Source: JASHPR01 sp963833885 (GTDB lineage: Bacteria > Actinomycetota > Actinomycetes > Streptosporangiales > Streptosporangiaceae). Taken from it: a DNA stretch of 64,000 nucleotides. The stretch is from NCBI GenBank assembly GCA_963833885.1, contig CAWHZU010000029.1, positions 62,001-126,000 on the forward strand. Direction: 5' to 3'. Below are positions 8,127 to 15,742 of this stretch, in pieces. Positions within the stretch are counted from its first letter, which is position 1. Each line of letters starts with the position of its first letter. The notes below the pieces were generated by a model that made no database searches, was not told the origin of the DNA, and worked only from the letters and a program-made list of their open reading frames with translations. A program made the translations under genes and the position numbers.

Positions 8127-9794
8127 TCAGAACGCTGGGACCTCAAAGTAGTCCCCCCACTCGTCACGCAGCGCTCCGCAGATCTCGCCGAGGGTAGCCT
8201 CCGCGCGAGCCGCATCCAGCATGGAGGGGATCATGTTCTCCCCGGACCTGGCCGCGTCGAGCATCGCGGCGAGCGCCGCGTCGACCGCCGCCTGGTCCCG
8301 CGCCTGCCGCCGCTCGGCCAGCTCGTGCACCTGCTCGCGCTCGACCTCGTGGCTCACCCGCATGATCTCCACCGGCTCCCCCACGGTGTCGGTCAGGCAG
8401 TTGACGCCGACCACCCGCTTGTCGCCCTTCTCCAGCTTCTGCTGGTAGCCGAAGGCGGCCTCGGCGATCTCCGCCATGAACCAGCCATCCTCGATCCCGC
8501 GGAGTATCCCCGCGGTCATGGTCCCGTCCGGGCTCATCTCGCGGATCTTGGCGAAGATGGCCTCCGCCTCGGCCTCCAGCCGGTCGGTCAGGGACTCGAG
8601 GTACCAGGAGCCGCCGAGCGGGTCGGCCACGTTGGTCACGCCGGTCTCTTCCATGATCACTTGCTGGGTGCGCAGCGCGATCTCGGCCGCCTTCTCGCTC
8701 GGCAGCGCGAGCACCTCGTCGAGCGCGTTGGTGTGCAGTGAGTTCGTGCCGCCGAGCACCGCGGCGAGCGCCTCGATCGCGGTCCGGACCACGTTGTTGT
8801 CCGGCTGCTGCGCGGTCAGCGAGACCCCGGCGGTCTGGGTGTGGAAGCGCAGCCACTGGGCCCGCTCGCTGCGCGCGCCGTACACGTCGCGCATCCACCG
8901 GGCCCAGATCCGCCGGGCCGCGCGGAACTTCGCAATCTCCTCGAAGAAGTCGATGTGCGCGTCGAAGAAGAACGAGAGGCCCGGCGCAAACACCTCGATG
9001 TCGAGCCCGCGCGACAGGCCGAGCTCGACGTAGCCGAACCCGTCGGCGAGCGTGAACGCCAGCTCCTGCGCTGCTGTGGAGCCCGCCTCCCTGATGTGGT
9101 AGCCGGACACCGACAGCGGCTTGTAGTCGGGGATGCTGGCCGCGCAGTACTCCATCAGGTCGCCGATCAGCCGCAGGTGGGGCTGGGCCGGGAACAGCCA
9201 CTCCTTCTGGGCGATGTACTCCTTGAAGATGTCGGTCTGCAGCGTGCCGTTCAGCTTGCCCAGGTCCGCCCCCTGGCGCTCGGCGGCGGCCAGGTACATG
9301 CAGAACACCGGCACCGCGGGCCCGCTGATCGTCATCGACGTGGTGACGTCGGCGAGCGGAATCCCGTCGAACAGGGTGCCCATGTCGGCCGCCGAGTCGA
9401 TGGCCACGCCGCAGTGGCCCACCTCGCCGAGCGACCGCGGGTCGTCGGAGTCACGCCCCATCAGCGTGGGCATGTCGAACGCCACGGACAGGCCGCCGCC
9501 CCCGCCGCGAAGCAGCATCTTGTACCGCTCGTTGGTCGCCGTCGCGTTGCCGAAGCCGGAGAACTGCCGGATGGTCCAGGTCCTGCCGCGGTAACCGGCC
9601 GGGTACAGCCCGCGGGTGAACGGGTACTCCCCCGGCCAGCCGATGCGCTCGAAGCCCGGAACTACGGCACCGTCCGGCGGCCCGTACACGGGTTCGACCT
9701 CGAGCCCGGACAGCGTGCTGAAGTCGGCATCCCGGATCCGGGCCGCGTCGTACCGCCGCTGCCAGCGCTGCCTGCCGGCGTTGCCTGAGTCCAT
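8127..9794 (-). CDS. icmA: Isobutyryl-CoA mutase large subunit (AdoCbl-dependent acyl-CoA mutase)
   Basis: A 555-residue catalytic TIM-barrel subunit of the methylmalonyl-CoA mutase family without the C-terminal cobalamin-binding domain, so it needs a separate small subunit (IcmB type), which is not in this window. Substrate-selecting residues favour isobutyryl/n-butyryl-CoA: Phe78 (T-I-R-Q-F) where methylmalonyl-CoA mutase has Tyr89, and Gln196 (Y-I-A-Q) where it has Arg207. Streptomyces cinnamonensis IcmA is known to have Phe80 and Gln198, matching with an offset of two. Blocks such as T-T-S-M-T-I-S-G-P-A and F-H-T-Q-T-A-G-V-S-L-T-A-Q-Q-P are intact. GGAGG precedes ATG 9794, and a perfect 24-bp palindrome lies just upstream. 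First gene of a three-gene operon. Confidence 0.9.
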   Translation of the reverse strand: MDSGNAGRQRWQRRYDAARIRDADFSTLSGLEVEPVYGPPDGAVVPGFERIGWPGEYPFTRGLYPAGYRGRTWTIRQFSGFGNATATNERYKMLLRGGGGGLSVAFDMPTLMGRDSDDPRSLGEVGHCGVAIDSAADMGTLFDGIPLADVTTSMTISGPAVPVFCMYLAAAERQGADLGKLNGTLQTDIFKEYIAQKEWLFPAQPHLRLIGDLMEYCAASIPDYKPLSVSGYHIREAGSTAAQELAFTLADGFGYVELGLSRGLDIEVFAPGLSFFFDAHIDFFEEIAKFRAARRIWARWMRDVYGARSERAQWLRFHTQTAGVSLTAQQPDNNVVRTAIEALAAVLGGTNSLHTNALDEVLALPSEKAAEIALRTQQVIMEETGVTNVADPLGGSWYLESLTDRLEAEAEAIFAKIREMSPDGTMTAGILRGIEDGWFMAEIAEAAFGYQQKLEKGDKRVVGVNCLTDTVGEPVEIMRVSHEVEREQVHELAERRQARDQAAVDAALAAMLDAARSGENMIPSMLDAARAEATLGEICGALRDEWGDYFEVPAF

Positions 9795-9807
9795 CGATAC
9801 CTCCGTC

Positions 9808-9831
9808 AGATAGTAGGACGTCCTACTATCT
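9808..9831. promoter_or_regulatory. Perfect 24-bp palindrome upstream of icmA
   Basis: The 12-base arm AGATAGTAGGAC is followed directly by its exact reverse complement, with no spacer, 14 bases before the icmA start. This is the form of an operator for a dimeric or double-dimeric regulator (TetR, MarR or GntR type). Its position next to the ribosome binding site suggests repression of the icmA operon. Two MarR genes are nearby, but nothing shows which protein binds. Confidence 0.7.
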
Positions 9832-9905
9832 ATTCCAGTCTATGCCCGTGGCCGGAACGTTTAGTCCGCGGCTTGGCCAACCGAACGGCACGGTCGGTCG
9901 TCTGT

Positions 9906-9963
9906 AGTTGTCAGAGAGCGCCTGGGCGCTGCTGAGTTGTCAGGGAGCGCATGGGCGCTGCCG
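9906..9963 (+). repeat. 29-bp tandem repeat upstream of an ECF sigma gene
   Basis: 9906-9934 and 9935-9963 are a direct tandem repeat with 26 of 29 identical bases (both start AGTTGTCAG). Each copy contains an inverted repeat, AGCGCC-TG-GGCGCT in the first and a weaker version in the second. Together with the palindrome at 9808-9831 this accounts for most of the recognisable structure in the 328-base gap between icmA and the sigma factor gene. Confidence 0.65.
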
Positions 9964-10122
9964 AGGTCCAGGCATCCATCGCTGCGACGTGCCGAATGTG
10001 TGGTAGAACCAATGCGATATCGCGCAGGTGACGCGGGCCGCGCCGCGGTCCTCGGTGACGTCGCAACCGTGCCGGGACCTCGGGTTGCGTTCTCGGCTCC
10101 GGCGGTGAGGCAAGGGAACTCG

Positions 10123-10620
10123 GTGGCCAGGCTTCGATCATTCGACCCTGAGGCGGCCGAGGAACTCTTCAACGCCTGCTATCCGAGGCTGGCCGGCTGG
10201 GTGCGCCGGCTGGTGGACGACGATGAGACCGCGCACGAGATCGCTTCCGAGGCGTTCACCAGGCTGCTCGCCAAGTGGTCGGCCCTGGAAAGCCCGCAGA
10301 GCTACCTGTACATGATCGCGACAAACCTGGTCAGGGACCACTGGCGCAAGTCGGGCCGAGAGCGCCGCGCGATCCGCAGCCTGACCGCGGCCGCCCCGCT
10401 TGATCCCGCCTACCACCCCGCGCAGGACGTGGACGTGCGGGCGTTGATCGAGGGGCTCCCGCCGCGGCTGCGCAGCGCGTTCCTGCTGCACTACTACGCC
10501 GGGTTCGGGGTGCGGGAGGTTGCCACGATGCTGGGCAGGCCAGAGGGCACGGTCAAGGCCGACCTGCATCACGCCCGCGCCCGGCTCAAAGCCGCGCTCG
10601 AAGACCCGCGGGGAGCCTGA
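10123..10620 (+). CDS. ECF-type RNA polymerase sigma factor (sigma-70 family)
   Basis: A 165-residue sigma factor with region 2 (F-N-A-C-Y-P-R-L through Y-L-Y-M-I-A-T-N-L-V-R-D-H-W-R-K) and region 4 (G-L-P-P-R-L-R-S-A-F-L-L-H-Y-Y through G-R-P-E-G-T-V-K-A-D-L-H-H-A-R-A-R-L). GTG 10123 is chosen because AAGGGA lies six bases before it and the coding pattern starts there; the frame is open another 62 codons upstream, but that part reads as non-coding. Two bases separate its stop from the next gene, which encodes a membrane-anchored protein, so the pair probably acts as sigma factor plus membrane-bound regulator or effector. Confidence 0.88.
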   Translation: MARLRSFDPEAAEELFNACYPRLAGWVRRLVDDDETAHEIASEAFTRLLAKWSALESPQSYLYMIATNLVRDHWRKSGRERRAIRSLTAAAPLDPAYHPAQDVDVRALIEGLPPRLRSAFLLHYYAGFGVREVATMLGRPEGTVKADLHHARARLKAALEDPRGA

Positions 10621-10622
10621 AG

Positions 10623-12056
10623 ATGAGTGACCCACGGGACCGTATCGACGACTGGCTGAACGCCGACGTCGAGCCGCTGGCGCCGCGGCCGGGAACCTTC
10701 GGCAAGATCCAGCAGCGAGCGCATCGGCGGAAGATCGGCCGGGCGGTGATGTCGGCGGCCGGGATAGTGATCGTGATCGCGGCGGCCGCGACCGTCCCGC
10801 AGATCGCGGGCACACTGCGGAGCCATGGGCCGAGCCAGGGACAGCCGGTGGCGGCCGGTACGCATCCGGTGCAGGTCCAGCCGACAGTAACCGGCACGGG
10901 CGGCGGCAGCCCCAACTCCCGGTCGAGCGCGGAGGTGACGCCCTCGGGGTCGGCGCTGTCGGCCGCGGGGTCGGGGAGCTTCGTGCCAGCGAACTTCCAG
11001 CCCACCTCGGTCACGTTCGTCGGGCGGAACATCGGCGCGGTAATCGGCCAGGCCGGCACCCCCGGCCACTGCGCCACCCCCAACTGCACGTCGCTGGCTG
11101 GCACATCGGACTACGGAACCAACTGGTACGGGGTGAGCGCTCCGCTGACCGGCGCGCCGGACGGATCAACGGGAGTCGGGCAGGTCCGCTTCCTCAACAC
11201 CACCTTCGGCTGGGCGTTCGGGCCGCAGTTGTACGCCACCACCGACGGCGGGGCGAACTGGACCAGACAGAGCACACACGGGATGCGGGTCACCGACCTG
11301 GAGACCGCGGGCGACCACGCGTTCGCGCTGTTCGCGACCTGTACCGGGGGCGGTGCCGCCTACGGGGCGCACTGCACCGCGTTCTCGCTCTACACGTCCG
11401 TGGCGGGCAGCGGCCAATGGCAGCCGGTGCCGGGCCCGGTGTCCAGCCTCGTCGAGCCTTCGCAGACCGGGGCCGGCGGTGCCTCGGCCAGCCTGGTGCT
11501 CGCCGGCGGCCGGGGCTACCTGCTCGCGCCGTCCGGCGAACTGCTCGGCGGCCCGCTCACCGGCGGAGCCTGGAGCGTCGTGGGCGAGCAGGAACAGTGC
11601 CTGCCCGGTTCACCCGGTCCTGACGGCCAGCCAACCGGGGCTCTGCTCGCCGCCGACTCCGCCGAGCTGGTGCTGGTGTGCACGAGCGCGACCGACTCGA
11701 CCACCGGGACGCAGACGAAGTCGGTGATCGAGTCCTCCGACAACGGCAAGACCTGGTCGGCGGCGCAGTCCGCAGACGTGACCGGGATCGCCACCTCGGT
11801 CGCCACCCAGGGCAGCAGCCTGGTGGTGCTCGCCACCGACGCGGGCCTCTACCTGTCCACCGACGGCGGCGGCACCTGGAAGCTGGCCCAGGCAAGCCCG
11901 GCCCGCGCCGCGGCCGGGGAAGGCGGGTACAGCTACGTCGGCATGACCAGCGCGGCCGACGGCGTTGCGCTGCCTGCCGATGCAGACCTGCACGAGGTGT
12001 TCATCACCACCGACGGCGGCCGGGCCTGGCAGGCGCACCCGGTCAGCCGGGCCTGA
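10623..12056 (+). CDS. Membrane-anchored BNR/photosystem-II-assembly-like repeat protein, partner of the ECF sigma factor
   Basis: A 477-residue protein. Residues 1-38 are cytoplasmic and charged (D-D-W-L-N-A-D-V-E-P-L), a single membrane helix spans about 40-63, a Ser/Gly/Pro-rich linker follows, and from about 120 the extracytoplasmic part has repeated Y-A-T-T-D-G-G-A-N-W-T, E-S-S-D-N-G-K-T-W and L-S-T-D-G-G-G-T-W motifs, the Asp-box (BNR) signature of a beta-propeller. Cys pairs (C-A-T-P-N-C and others) suggest disulphides outside the cell. Two bases downstream of the sigma gene, it is placed like an anti-sigma factor. Whether the short cytoplasmic part binds the sigma factor is inference. 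It overlaps the converging MarR gene by 14 bases. Confidence 0.8.
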   Translation: MSDPRDRIDDWLNADVEPLAPRPGTFGKIQQRAHRRKIGRAVMSAAGIVIVIAAAATVPQIAGTLRSHGPSQGQPVAAGTHPVQVQPTVTGTGGGSPNSRSSAEVTPSGSALSAAGSGSFVPANFQPTSVTFVGRNIGAVIGQAGTPGHCATPNCTSLAGTSDYGTNWYGVSAPLTGAPDGSTGVGQVRFLNTTFGWAFGPQLYATTDGGANWTRQSTHGMRVTDLETAGDHAFALFATCTGGGAAYGAHCTAFSLYTSVAGSGQWQPVPGPVSSLVEPSQTGAGGASASLVLAGGRGYLLAPSGELLGGPLTGGAWSVVGEQEQCLPGSPGPDGQPTGALLAADSAELVLVCTSATDSTTGTQTKSVIESSDNGKTWSAAQSADVTGIATSVATQGSSLVVLATDAGLYLSTDGGGTWKLAQASPARAAAGEGGYSYVGMTSAADGVALPADADLHEVFITTDGGRAWQAHPVSRA

Positions 12057-12579
12057 AGTCCCCGGCGGAGACCCGAAGCCCGCGCAGCATGGCGAACATC
12101 TCCTCGAGCTGGCCGTTGTCGTAACCGCCGAGGGCGAAGTCGGCGGCCATCAGGTCCGCGGTCGCACGCCCGGCTACCTCTCGGCCCGCCGGGGTGATCT
12201 CGGCCAGCGTTCCCCTGCCGTCGGCCGGGTTGGGCCTGCGCACCACAAAGCCCTGTGCCTCGAGCCGGTTGATGATGTTGGTGACGCTCGTCGGGTGCAC
12301 CATCAGCCGCTGCCCGATCAGCCGCAGCGGCAGCGCTCCCTCCCTGCTGAACTGGAGCAGTACCAGCGCCTCGTAGCGCGCGAACGTCAGCCCGTGCGGC
12401 CGCAGCAGCGCGTCGAGCTCGGCGATCAGGATCTGCTGAGCCCGCATGATGGAGGTGACGGCCGCCATCGCCCGGGAGTCCCCGAACCTGCGCTCCCATA
12501 TGTCCGCCGCGCGAGCGATCGGGTCGAACGGAAGGTCAAGGGACTTGCGCACACGCACAACGTACCGGTAGTGCGACAC
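12043..12579 (-). CDS. MarR-family transcriptional regulator
   Basis: A 178-residue winged-helix regulator. The DNA-binding part reads L-T-F-A-R-Y-E-A-L-V-L-L, R-L-I-G-Q-R-L-M-V-H-P-T-S-V-T-N-I-I-N-R-L-E and the wing V-R-R-P-N-P-A-D-G-R-G; the N-terminal D-I-W-E-R-R-F-G segment is typical of a group found beside acyl-CoA mutase genes in Streptomyces. It is convergent with the BNR gene (14-base overlap of the 3' ends) and divergent from the degenerate ABC gene. It is a candidate for the protein that binds the palindrome upstream of icmA, but that is only an inference from position. Confidence 0.87.
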   Translation of the reverse strand: MSHYRYVVRVRKSLDLPFDPIARAADIWERRFGDSRAMAAVTSIMRAQQILIAELDALLRPHGLTFARYEALVLLQFSREGALPLRLIGQRLMVHPTSVTNIINRLEAQGFVVRRPNPADGRGTLAEITPAGREVAGRATADLMAADFALGGYDNGQLEEMFAMLRGLRVSAGDFRPG

Positions 12580-12654
12580 GGGCGCTCGCGCATGGATTGG
12601 CCCGGCGAGGGCGGGTTATATTACCTGCTGACAGGCGCAACACGGGGGCTTTCG

Positions 12655-13482
12655 ATGGAAGTGCTGCGTCAGATACCGGGGGACATTTTGCGGTCGAGTG
12701 ACGCCGTGATGACCATCACGCCCGTGCTCGCCGCCGGGGTCGGGGCAGGTCACGGCTGGCGAAGCGGGCAGCTTCGCTCGGCAAGTTTCCGCCTTGATGC
12801 CTCGGTTTATGGCGTTGCGCCGCTCGGCATCGCGATCAGCAGGCAGAGCGTGGCGACCACGCTGGTTGACCTGCTCGCCGGGCTGGTCAGACCGGCTTAC
12901 GGGGAGCTTCGGGTGCTCGGCGAGAACCTGACCACGGCCAGGGGCCGGGCCGCGCTGCGCGCCAGGGTCGGCGTGGCCCGCAGGGCCGCCAGGCCGCAGC
13001 CGGCCTTCCGGGTTCGCGGGCTCGTCGAGCACGCGGCCAGGCTGGCCGGGCTGCCGGCCCAGGACCGGGACCTGATGGCCGCCGCGATCGTCGACCGGCT
13101 GGCGCTGACCCCATGGTCCGACGTCCCGCTGCGGTCCGCGCCCGACGTGATCTGCCGCAGGGCCAGGCTGGCCGCAGCTGCCGTGCACCAGCCGGACCTG
13201 CTGCTGGTCGACGGCCTGCTGGACGATCTCGACCCTGGCGACACGATCGCGCTGGCCGAGGCCGTCCGCGACCTGGCCGGGGACATGATCGTCGTCGCCA
13301 TCGGGCGCGACCCGTCCGCCCTCGCCCTGGCCTGCGCCGAGGTCCTCACGCTCGCCGACGGGATCCTGGTCAGCCCGCCCAGTACTCCCGCCTCGCTCGC
13401 CAACGAGCTCACCCCGCTACGGCCGTGCACTAGCCCGCCGCCGCTCCCCAGCCCGTTAAGCCCACCCCTACCCACCCCGTAA
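12655..13482 (+). CDS. Degenerate ABC-ATPase-like protein lacking Walker A and catalytic Glu
   Basis: A 275-residue protein with the outline of an ABC nucleotide-binding domain: L-V-D-L-L-A-G-L-V-R-P-A-Y-G-E-L-R-V-L-G after the P-loop position and P-D-L-L-L-V-D-G-L-L-D-D-L-D-P-G-D at the Walker B/D-loop. Where Walker A should be (about residues 57-69) the protein reads P-L-G-I-A-I-S-R-Q-S-V-A-T-T, with no G-x-x-G-x-G-K-S/T. The catalytic Glu after Walker B is Gly187, and the LSGGQ signature is absent. It therefore should not hydrolyse ATP. ATG 12655 has a GGGGG tract 6 bases upstream; the C-terminus is Pro-rich. No permease gene is adjacent. A regulatory or structural role is likely. Confidence 0.7.
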   Translation: MEVLRQIPGDILRSSDAVMTITPVLAAGVGAGHGWRSGQLRSASFRLDASVYGVAPLGIAISRQSVATTLVDLLAGLVRPAYGELRVLGENLTTARGRAALRARVGVARRAARPQPAFRVRGLVEHAARLAGLPAQDRDLMAAAIVDRLALTPWSDVPLRSAPDVICRRARLAAAAVHQPDLLLVDGLLDDLDPGDTIALAEAVRDLAGDMIVVAIGRDPSALALACAEVLTLADGILVSPPSTPASLANELTPLRPCTSPPPLPSPLSPPLPTP

Positions 13483-13491
13483 GCTGCGGAA

Positions 13492-14466
13492 GTGGACTGG
13501 AGCCTGATCGACTGCGGGCGCAAGGGGCACCTGACGTACGCCCCGGCCGAGGCAGACGTGCGCAGGCAACTGCGGGCGCAGGCCGAATCAGGCGAGGCGT
13601 GGCGGTGCCTTCGCTGCGGCGCGTACGTCGGCGGCGGGCCGCTGATGTCGGGTCCAGCCGCCGAAGCGCCGCTCGTGCGGCGCGGCAAAGAGGTGCGAAG
13701 CGCGCTCATCCTGCGGGTCTTCGCCGTCGAGCGGTTCCTGCGCGCGCTCGCCGTCGCCGCGATCGCGTTCGTGGTGTGGCGGTTCGAGTACGCCCGCGAG
13801 ACCATCGAGCAGGCCTTCGACCGCGAGCGCCCGGAACTGCGCAGCCTGTTCCACCAGCTCGGCTACAACATCGACAACTCCAAGCTGGTGGGGCTGTTCA
13901 ACCGCGCGCTGACGCTCAGCCCGACGACGATCAAGCTGCTCGCCATCGGGCTGGCCTGCTACGCGGCGATAGAGGTGGTCGAGGGCGTCGGCCTGTGGGT
14001 GGGCAAACGCTGGGGCGAGTACTTCGCGATGGTCGCCACGTCGGTCGGCCTGCCGTTCGAAATCTACGACCTGGTCAACAAGGTGAGCACGATCGGGCTC
14101 ATCCTGTTCGCCATCAACCTGTTCCTGGTGCTGTACCTGGTCATCACCAAGCGGCTGTTCGGGGTGCGCGGGGGCAAGCGGGCATACGACGCGCGGCTGC
14201 GCAGCGAGTCGATCATGGACGCAGCCATCGCCGCCGCTGCCGCCGGCCGCTCCGACACTGACCACACGGCCACTGACCACACAGCCACTGACCACACAGC
14301 CGCGCCCGCCCAGCCTGAGGCTCGCACCCCACAAACCCCCACCTCAGGCACGCGGCCAGACACCCCTACCTCAGACGGCGAGACCGCGGCACCGCGCGCC
14401 GCGCCCGCCGGAGCCGACTCGGCCCGGGCCGCCCCTGACCGTGGCCTTCGCGCCGGCGGCGCCTGA
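13492..14466 (+). CDS. DUF2127 integral membrane protein
   Basis: A 324-residue membrane protein, GTG start. The N-terminal 50 residues hold two C-x2-C-like sites (C-G-R-K-G-H and C-L-R-C-G) resembling a small zinc ribbon. Hydrophobic segments lie near residues 80-98, 140-165, 180-195 and 200-222, with V-E-G-V-G-L-W-V-G-K-R-W-G-E-Y-F in between, the hallmark of DUF2127. The 80-residue tail is disordered and includes three copies of T-D-H-T-A encoded by a 15-base tandem repeat (about 14255-14301). It follows the degenerate ABC gene by 9 bases and is probably co-transcribed. Function unknown. Confidence 0.82.
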   Translation: MDWSLIDCGRKGHLTYAPAEADVRRQLRAQAESGEAWRCLRCGAYVGGGPLMSGPAAEAPLVRRGKEVRSALILRVFAVERFLRALAVAAIAFVVWRFEYARETIEQAFDRERPELRSLFHQLGYNIDNSKLVGLFNRALTLSPTTIKLLAIGLACYAAIEVVEGVGLWVGKRWGEYFAMVATSVGLPFEIYDLVNKVSTIGLILFAINLFLVLYLVITKRLFGVRGGKRAYDARLRSESIMDAAIAAAAAGRSDTDHTATDHTATDHTAAPAQPEARTPQTPTSGTRPDTPTSDGETAAPRAAPAGADSARAAPDRGLRAGGA

Positions 14467-14785
14467 GCCGCGGCGAGCTTCAACCCCGTGAAGGGACCCT
14501 TGCTGTTGCTGTTCCAGCAGCGCGGGTGCCACCACACTGTTCGGCCGCCCGGCTGTTCGGCCGCCCGGCTGTTCCACCGCTGACCGAGCCCGGTTCGTGA
14601 TCGATATAGGAGCTATGTGGAGTTCTTGACGGGTGGTCGGCCGGGTTTGGGCCGGGCGACATGTTTGGGCGTGCCATATCTGGCTTTCCGGGCTGGGCGA
14701 TTCGGTGGCTTTTACTTCGGGCGAGCCATTTTCCGGGTTGCCATGACTGAACGTTCATACAAAACGCGGTAAAGGCGTTGAGCGG
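14467..14785. other. Intergenic region between convergent genes
   Basis: No convincing coding sequence on either strand. TGTTCGGCCGCCCGGC is repeated in tandem at 14538-14553 and 14554-14569 with a partial third copy. The right part (14600-14770) is AT-richer than its surroundings and contains no good terminator hairpin that I can see. A small RNA is possible but not supported. Confidence 0.5.
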
Positions 14786-15742
14786 TTAACCGTTGATGAG
14801 CTCGTCGGCCGCGGAATACGGGTCCAGCTTGCCGGAGGCGACGAGGCCGGCGAGTTTCTCCAGGTTCGCCTCACCGGGCAGCGCGCTGAGCCGCTGAGTA
14901 AGTTCTGCGATGGCCATCGCAGAAATCTCATCCCTGGCCCTGGCCAGGCGCTTGCGGTCCCGCTCCCCCGTTGCCGCGAGCCATTCGGCGTGCGCGTCGA
15001 GCCGGCCCACCAGGTCCTCGATACCCTCGCCGCTCGCCGCGCTTGCCGAGACGATCGGCGGCTTCCACGCCCCCTCGTCACGGTGCGGCGCCATGGTCAG
15101 CATCGTGCGCAGGTCCCTGACCGCCTCCTGGGCGCCGGGCCGGTCGCTCTTGTTCACGACGAAGATGTCGGCGATCTCCAGGATTCCCGCCTTGGCCGCC
15201 TGCACCGAATCGCCCATGCCCGGCGCCACGATCACCAGCGTCGAGTCGGCCAGGGAGGCGATGGCGACCTCGGCCTGGCCGACGCCCACTGTCTCGATCA
15301 GAACGACGTCGAACCCGGCCGCGTCCAGGATCCGCAGCGCCTGCGGCACCGCCCAGGACAGGCCGCCGAGGTGGCCGCGGCTGGCCATGGAACGGATGAA
15401 CACGCCGCCGTCGGTCGCGTGCTCCTGCATCCTGACCCGGTCGCCGAGCAGGGCGCCGCCGGTGAACGGCGACGTGGGATCCACGGCCAGGACGCCCACC
15501 CGCTCCCCGCGGCCGCGGTAGGCACGGACCAGCGCGCCCGTGATCGTCGACTTCCCAACGCCCGGCGCGCCGGTGAGGCCGACGACGCGCGCCCGGCCGG
15601 TGCGGGGCGCGATCAGCTTCATCACGCCACGCAGCTGTGGCGAGCCGTTCTCGACCAGCGAGATGAGCCGGGCGAGCGCGCGCGGATCGCCGCCGTCGGC
15701 GGCCGAGACCAAAGCGGCAGCCGGCTCGCGGTCGTCAGTCAC
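14786..15742 (-). CDS. meaB: MeaB/ArgK-family GTPase, acyl-CoA mutase chaperone
   Basis: A 318-residue G3E GTPase that gates cofactor loading and protects adenosylcobalamin-dependent acyl-CoA mutases. Walker A is G-A-P-G-V-G-K-S-T; other G motifs are V-D-P-T-S, E-T-V-G-V-G-Q and N-K-S-D. GTG 15742 is chosen over starts further upstream because it lies inside the stop of the thiolase gene (8-base overlap), giving translational coupling, and fits the family N-terminus. It probably serves the IcmA mutase encoded 5 kb away and a methylmalonyl-CoA mutase elsewhere. It shares an operon with the thiolase. Confidence 0.92.
   Translation of the reverse strand: MTDDREPAAALVSAADGGDPRALARLISLVENGSPQLRGVMKLIAPRTGRARVVGLTGAPGVGKSTITGALVRAYRGRGERVGVLAVDPTSPFTGGALLGDRVRMQEHATDGGVFIRSMASRGHLGGLSWAVPQALRILDAAGFDVVLIETVGVGQAEVAIASLADSTLVIVAPGMGDSVQAAKAGILEIADIFVVNKSDRPGAQEAVRDLRTMLTMAPHRDEGAWKPPIVSASAASGEGIEDLVGRLDAHAEWLAATGERDRKRLARARDEISAMAIAELTQRLSALPGEANLEKLAGLVASGKLDPYSAADELING

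Noticed and set aside
12043..12579. Assigning the 24-bp palindrome upstream of icmA to this MarR protein
   Set aside because: Only proximity supports it and no copy of the palindrome is seen at the MarR gene's own promoter region (12580-12654).
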